Origin: Manihot esculenta
Lineage: Eukaryota > Streptophyta > Magnoliopsida > Malpighiales > Euphorbiaceae
Assembly: GCF_001659605.2 (NCBI RefSeq)
Contig: NC_035178.2
Location: 7,820,062-7,884,061, forward strand
Length of the DNA: 64,000 bases
Direction of reading: 5' to 3'
The notes beneath the pieces were generated by a model. That model saw nothing but the letters and a program-made list of their open reading frames with translations. It did no database searches and was not told the origin of the DNA. Position 1 is the first letter of the stretch. Every line of letters begins with the position of its first letter. Both the position numbers and the translations under genes were made by a program. Positions 61,434-64,000 of the stretch are shown here, piece by piece.

Positions 61434-63720
61434 ATGGTGGGTGAAGCTAAATTGAGGAGTGAGGACTTGAACCAGTGTTTTGAGAGGCTGATGATGGTTG
61501 GCGGTGGGAATAGTGCGATTGCTGGTGGAATTAGTCACGGAGGAGTGAAATTGGAGGGAGTGGTCATCACTGAGTGGAAAGATATCCCTATGGAGCTTTT
61601 GCTGCGGATTGTTTCTCTTGTTGATGATCGGACCATTATTATGGCTTCTGGGGTTTGTAGTGGTTGGAGGGACGCTATCTGTTTGGGCCTAACCCATCTC
61701 TGTCTCTCTTGGTATTGACCCCTCTCTCTCTCTATCTCTGCCCCCCCCCCCCAAACCAAAATGCTTTGAGGGCTTATGTGATCTTTGGTTCTTAGTTGTG
61801 TTGGTGAATTAGGAATTTTGATATTTCTTTCAGGATTTCTAAAATATTATTATGTGCTTGATTTTCTGCTAATGCTAAACATGAGATATATGTTAATGAT
61901 GCCATTTTACATTTGAAGTTATTTATTTCTTTATTATTAATGAGCTCGTCAAGGTGCCTGATTGTGGGTTAAGAGAATGGAGGAAGTAATATCTTTAGCA
62001 ACTTCATGGTCTGCAGTTCTTTTATGACTGCTTCCTAGATTGCCAGAATTTGTTCCCCCCTCTCTCTTCTGTACTTCCGCTGTTTTGAGTGGTTGTCAGC
62101 GAGTATCTTTAGATTTCTTTAGTTTAATGCCATATTATAATTCATTCATCCCTTTTGTTCCCATATCCCTACTCCTTTCATAGGCCGAGTCAATTCCTAG
62201 GAGTAGTTCTATTTTCATTTTTTCTTTGTTTCCTATTATAAGGCTTTTATTGTTCTCCGCTCTCCAGTGTCGGACCAAGTTAGGGTGATCTCATGGTAAG
62301 AGAGGCAACATTTAGATTTATGTGAAACTATATTTTTTTTTTGAACTCGCCCTGAAAAATCGGGGCAGTCTTGTGATTTTACTCTGATTGTTACTCCTTT
62401 GAAGTCTGGATGACCATTATTATGGCTTTTGTTCTGGATTATGAGATGATGGTTCATTACTGCTTGAAGCCAAACTTACTATAGAATTGATTGCCAATAG
62501 TAACAAATGATGTCCATGTCTGTGGCATGTGCAAAATGAGTTTCAGACTATGTGGTTGCTTCTTTTATGTTCATCAGAAAGAACGCCATGAGATTTACTT
62601 GAATGTCCTCTCCTTGAAAAGATGAAGTTGAGCTTCACCAAGGTTTTAGAGATGTTTTCATGAATTCCTAAGATATTTCTTATATGTGACCTTGTGGCTT
62701 TTTAAATATATAGCTATTCCTAGGAAATTATTCTTGTTTGTTTAGTCATGGTTAGGCTTTTCCTTTGGGGCTATTAGTGGCTGCTTACCCGCCTGTAATG
62801 TAGGCAGTGAAAGGATCAACTTACTGCCTCTACTTCTATTAACTGAGGGGGAAAAGGTAAAGTTTGTAGGCCTTATTTGGTTGGTTAATCCTTTTGCTTT
62901 TCTTCCAAATCATGTGGAGCCTAAGGGCCTCTCTAAACAAATCAGTGTCATTTTGGGTGGGGGAGATGTTATGGAAAATAAATTGTCTCGTGTCTTCTCT
63001 GGTTAGTTTCATGACTTTCATCGTAATGATATCTGTCACAGTAGTATCATACTGTTTAACAGAAAATTAATTTTGTCTTTTGTCTTCTCTGGTTAGTTTC
63101 ATGACTTTCAGCTTAATGATATCTATCACAGTATCATACTCTCCTTTCAGGTGCAAAAACAACATGAACAACTTGCTTCTATCTCTGGCTCCTAAATTCA
63201 CAAAACTGGAAACTCTAGTACTGCGACAAGATAAACAACAACTTGAGGATAATGCTGTTGAGGCTATTGCAAGCTACTGTCATGATTTGCAAGATCTAGA
63301 TCTCAGCAAAAGTTCTAAGCTTAGTGATCGTTCTCTATATGCATTAGCTCACGGTTGTCCCAACCTTACTAAACTCAATATCAGTGGGTGTACAGCATTT
63401 ACAGATGGTGCTCTTGAATATCTGACTCGATTTTGCCGAAAATTAAAATCTTTGAATCTTTGTGGATGTGTAAATGCTGCAACTGACCGTGCTTTGCAGG
63501 TGAAATGAGTTATGACCCTCTTTGTTTCATATGCTTCTTAATAGAAGTGATTTATAAACTTGTATGAATCCTTTGCAGGCTATTGGACAAAAATGCAGTG
63601 AGTTGCAATCTCTGAATCTGGGATGGTGTGAGAATGTGGGTGATCTTGGAGTAATGAGCTTAGCATACGGATGTCCTGATCTCAGAACTCTTGATTTATG
63701 TGGATGTGTCTATATAACAG
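61434..63720 (+). CDS. SKP2A: F-box/LRR protein SKP2A-like, 5' part (runs off the window)
   Basis: Three exons are visible: 61434-61711, 63151-63499 and 63579-63720 (256 codons plus one base, ending mid-codon at a donor). The next exon lies beyond 64000. An N-terminal Gly-rich stretch precedes the F-box (EWKDIPMELLLRIVSLVDD ... VCSGWRDA, ~48-82). Leucine-rich repeats follow: LETLVLRQDKQQLEDNAVEA, LQDLDLSKSSKLSDRSL, LTKLNISGCTAFTDGAL, LKSLNLCGCVNAATD, LQSLNLGWCENVGDLGV and LRTLDLCGCVYIT. SKP2A/B are SCF ubiquitin-ligase receptors linked to cell-cycle factor turnover (E2FC, DPB) and auxin binding; these roles are known for the family, not shown here. Intron 1 (1.44 kb) has a duplicated 3' end. 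Confidence 0.92.
61741..61752. repeat. C12 homopolymer after a (CT)n tract
   Basis: Poly-C run just inside intron 1 of SKP2A, preceded by a CT dinucleotide tract from ~61719. A likely site of length variation or sequencing uncertainty. Confidence 0.9.
62991..63149. repeat. 90-bp-period duplication over the intron 1 acceptor of SKP2A
   Basis: A ~70-bp block starting tgtcttctctggttag at 62991 recurs at 63081 with few changes. It includes catgactttca, aatgatatct and tcacag...tatcatact. The second copy ends in the acceptor used (ctcctttcag); the first ends in tgtttaacag, also acceptor-like. Confidence 0.85.
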
Positions 63721-64000
63721 GTATTTCATGTTTGGGAAGCTGTTCAACAATTAGAGAATTGAACATGGTCTTTATATTTTTCTGATTCAGGAATTGAGAC
63801 TCTTGATTTGATGGTCAAGCTTTCTTGTAAAGACATGTCATGATTTTGCCCTCTTTTATATAAATTGTGTGTGATATTTTTACTTAAGTGTGCATTCCAA
63901 GGGGATAGCTGCGACTCAAACCTCTTCCATAAGTTTTAGGCCTGAGAGAATTGAATGTTGGTTGTGATCACAATGTCATGAAATTCATGCATGCGATCAC
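63721..64000 (+). other. SKP2A intron 3, open to the window edge
   Basis: No continuation of the LRR frame is found here: the sequence opens with a donor (gtatttc) and contains stops in all likely frames. The next exon is outside the window. Confidence 0.6.

Noticed and set aside
1..64000. tRNA, rRNA, CRISPR, riboswitch or operon-like structures
   Set aside because: No B-box-like GGTTCRANYCC context with cloverleaf potential and no regularly spaced repeats were found by eye; prokaryotic feature types do not apply to this nuclear plant DNA.

Overview
The window is nuclear DNA from a flowering plant. Genes carry GT-AG introns and intergenic DNA is very AT-rich with many short simple repeats. 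The gene set (wall-associated kinases, STAYGREEN-like, TOM1-like, PPR, ACR, SKP2) is typical of eudicots. The families are closest to what I know from Malpighiales such as Euphorbiaceae, but that placement is an impression, not a measurement. No bacterial, organellar, CRISPR or tRNA features were seen.

Layout. (1) 0.4-7.0 kb: two tandem wall-associated receptor kinase genes on the + strand with identical three-exon architecture. (2) 8.0 kb: a short secreted-peptide precursor of the IDA-like type. (3) 11.5-13.3 kb: STAYGREEN-LIKE, five exons, carrying a MITE in intron 1. (4) 14.45-15.5 kb: two intronless small-protein genes that share a PPVRGxIKxKIF core and a CTATATATAG TATA box; I do not recognise this family. 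(5) 17.1-23.5 kb, minus strand: a TOM1-LIKE (TOL) ESCRT-0-type adaptor, nine coding exons. (6) 28.1-28.85 kb, minus strand: an intronless gene for a plant protein of unknown function. (7) 35.45-37.5 kb: an intronless E-class PPR protein. (8) 41.9-46.3 kb: a ten-exon protein kinase with a USP-like N-terminus. (9) 56.2-58.9 kb: the four-ACT-domain protein ACR3. (10) 61.4 kb to the right edge: the 5' part of an SKP2A-type F-box/LRR gene, running off the window.

Intergenic DNA holds two 5'-truncated LINEs with recognisable target-site duplications (25.4-27.1 kb and 30.1-30.6 kb), a third eroded RNase H relic (52.8-53.2 kb), four copies of a palindromic GTGAGCA/TATTCGG-ended element, and another palindromic element downstream of the first WAK gene. 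The 46.3-53.9 kb stretch has no gene that I can support.

The genes do not form a pathway. From memory of Arabidopsis gene order, the set IDL5-TOL4-unknown-ACR3-SKP2B-PPR (At1g76952 to At1g77010), and the homologous block holding the WAK cluster, TOL3 and SKP2A (At1g21210 to At1g21410), match this window. It therefore looks like a conserved ancestral segment into which SGRL, the small-protein pair and the kinase gene are interleaved. All exon models below were built by eye from splice sites and reading-frame continuity; each one sums to an intact frame.
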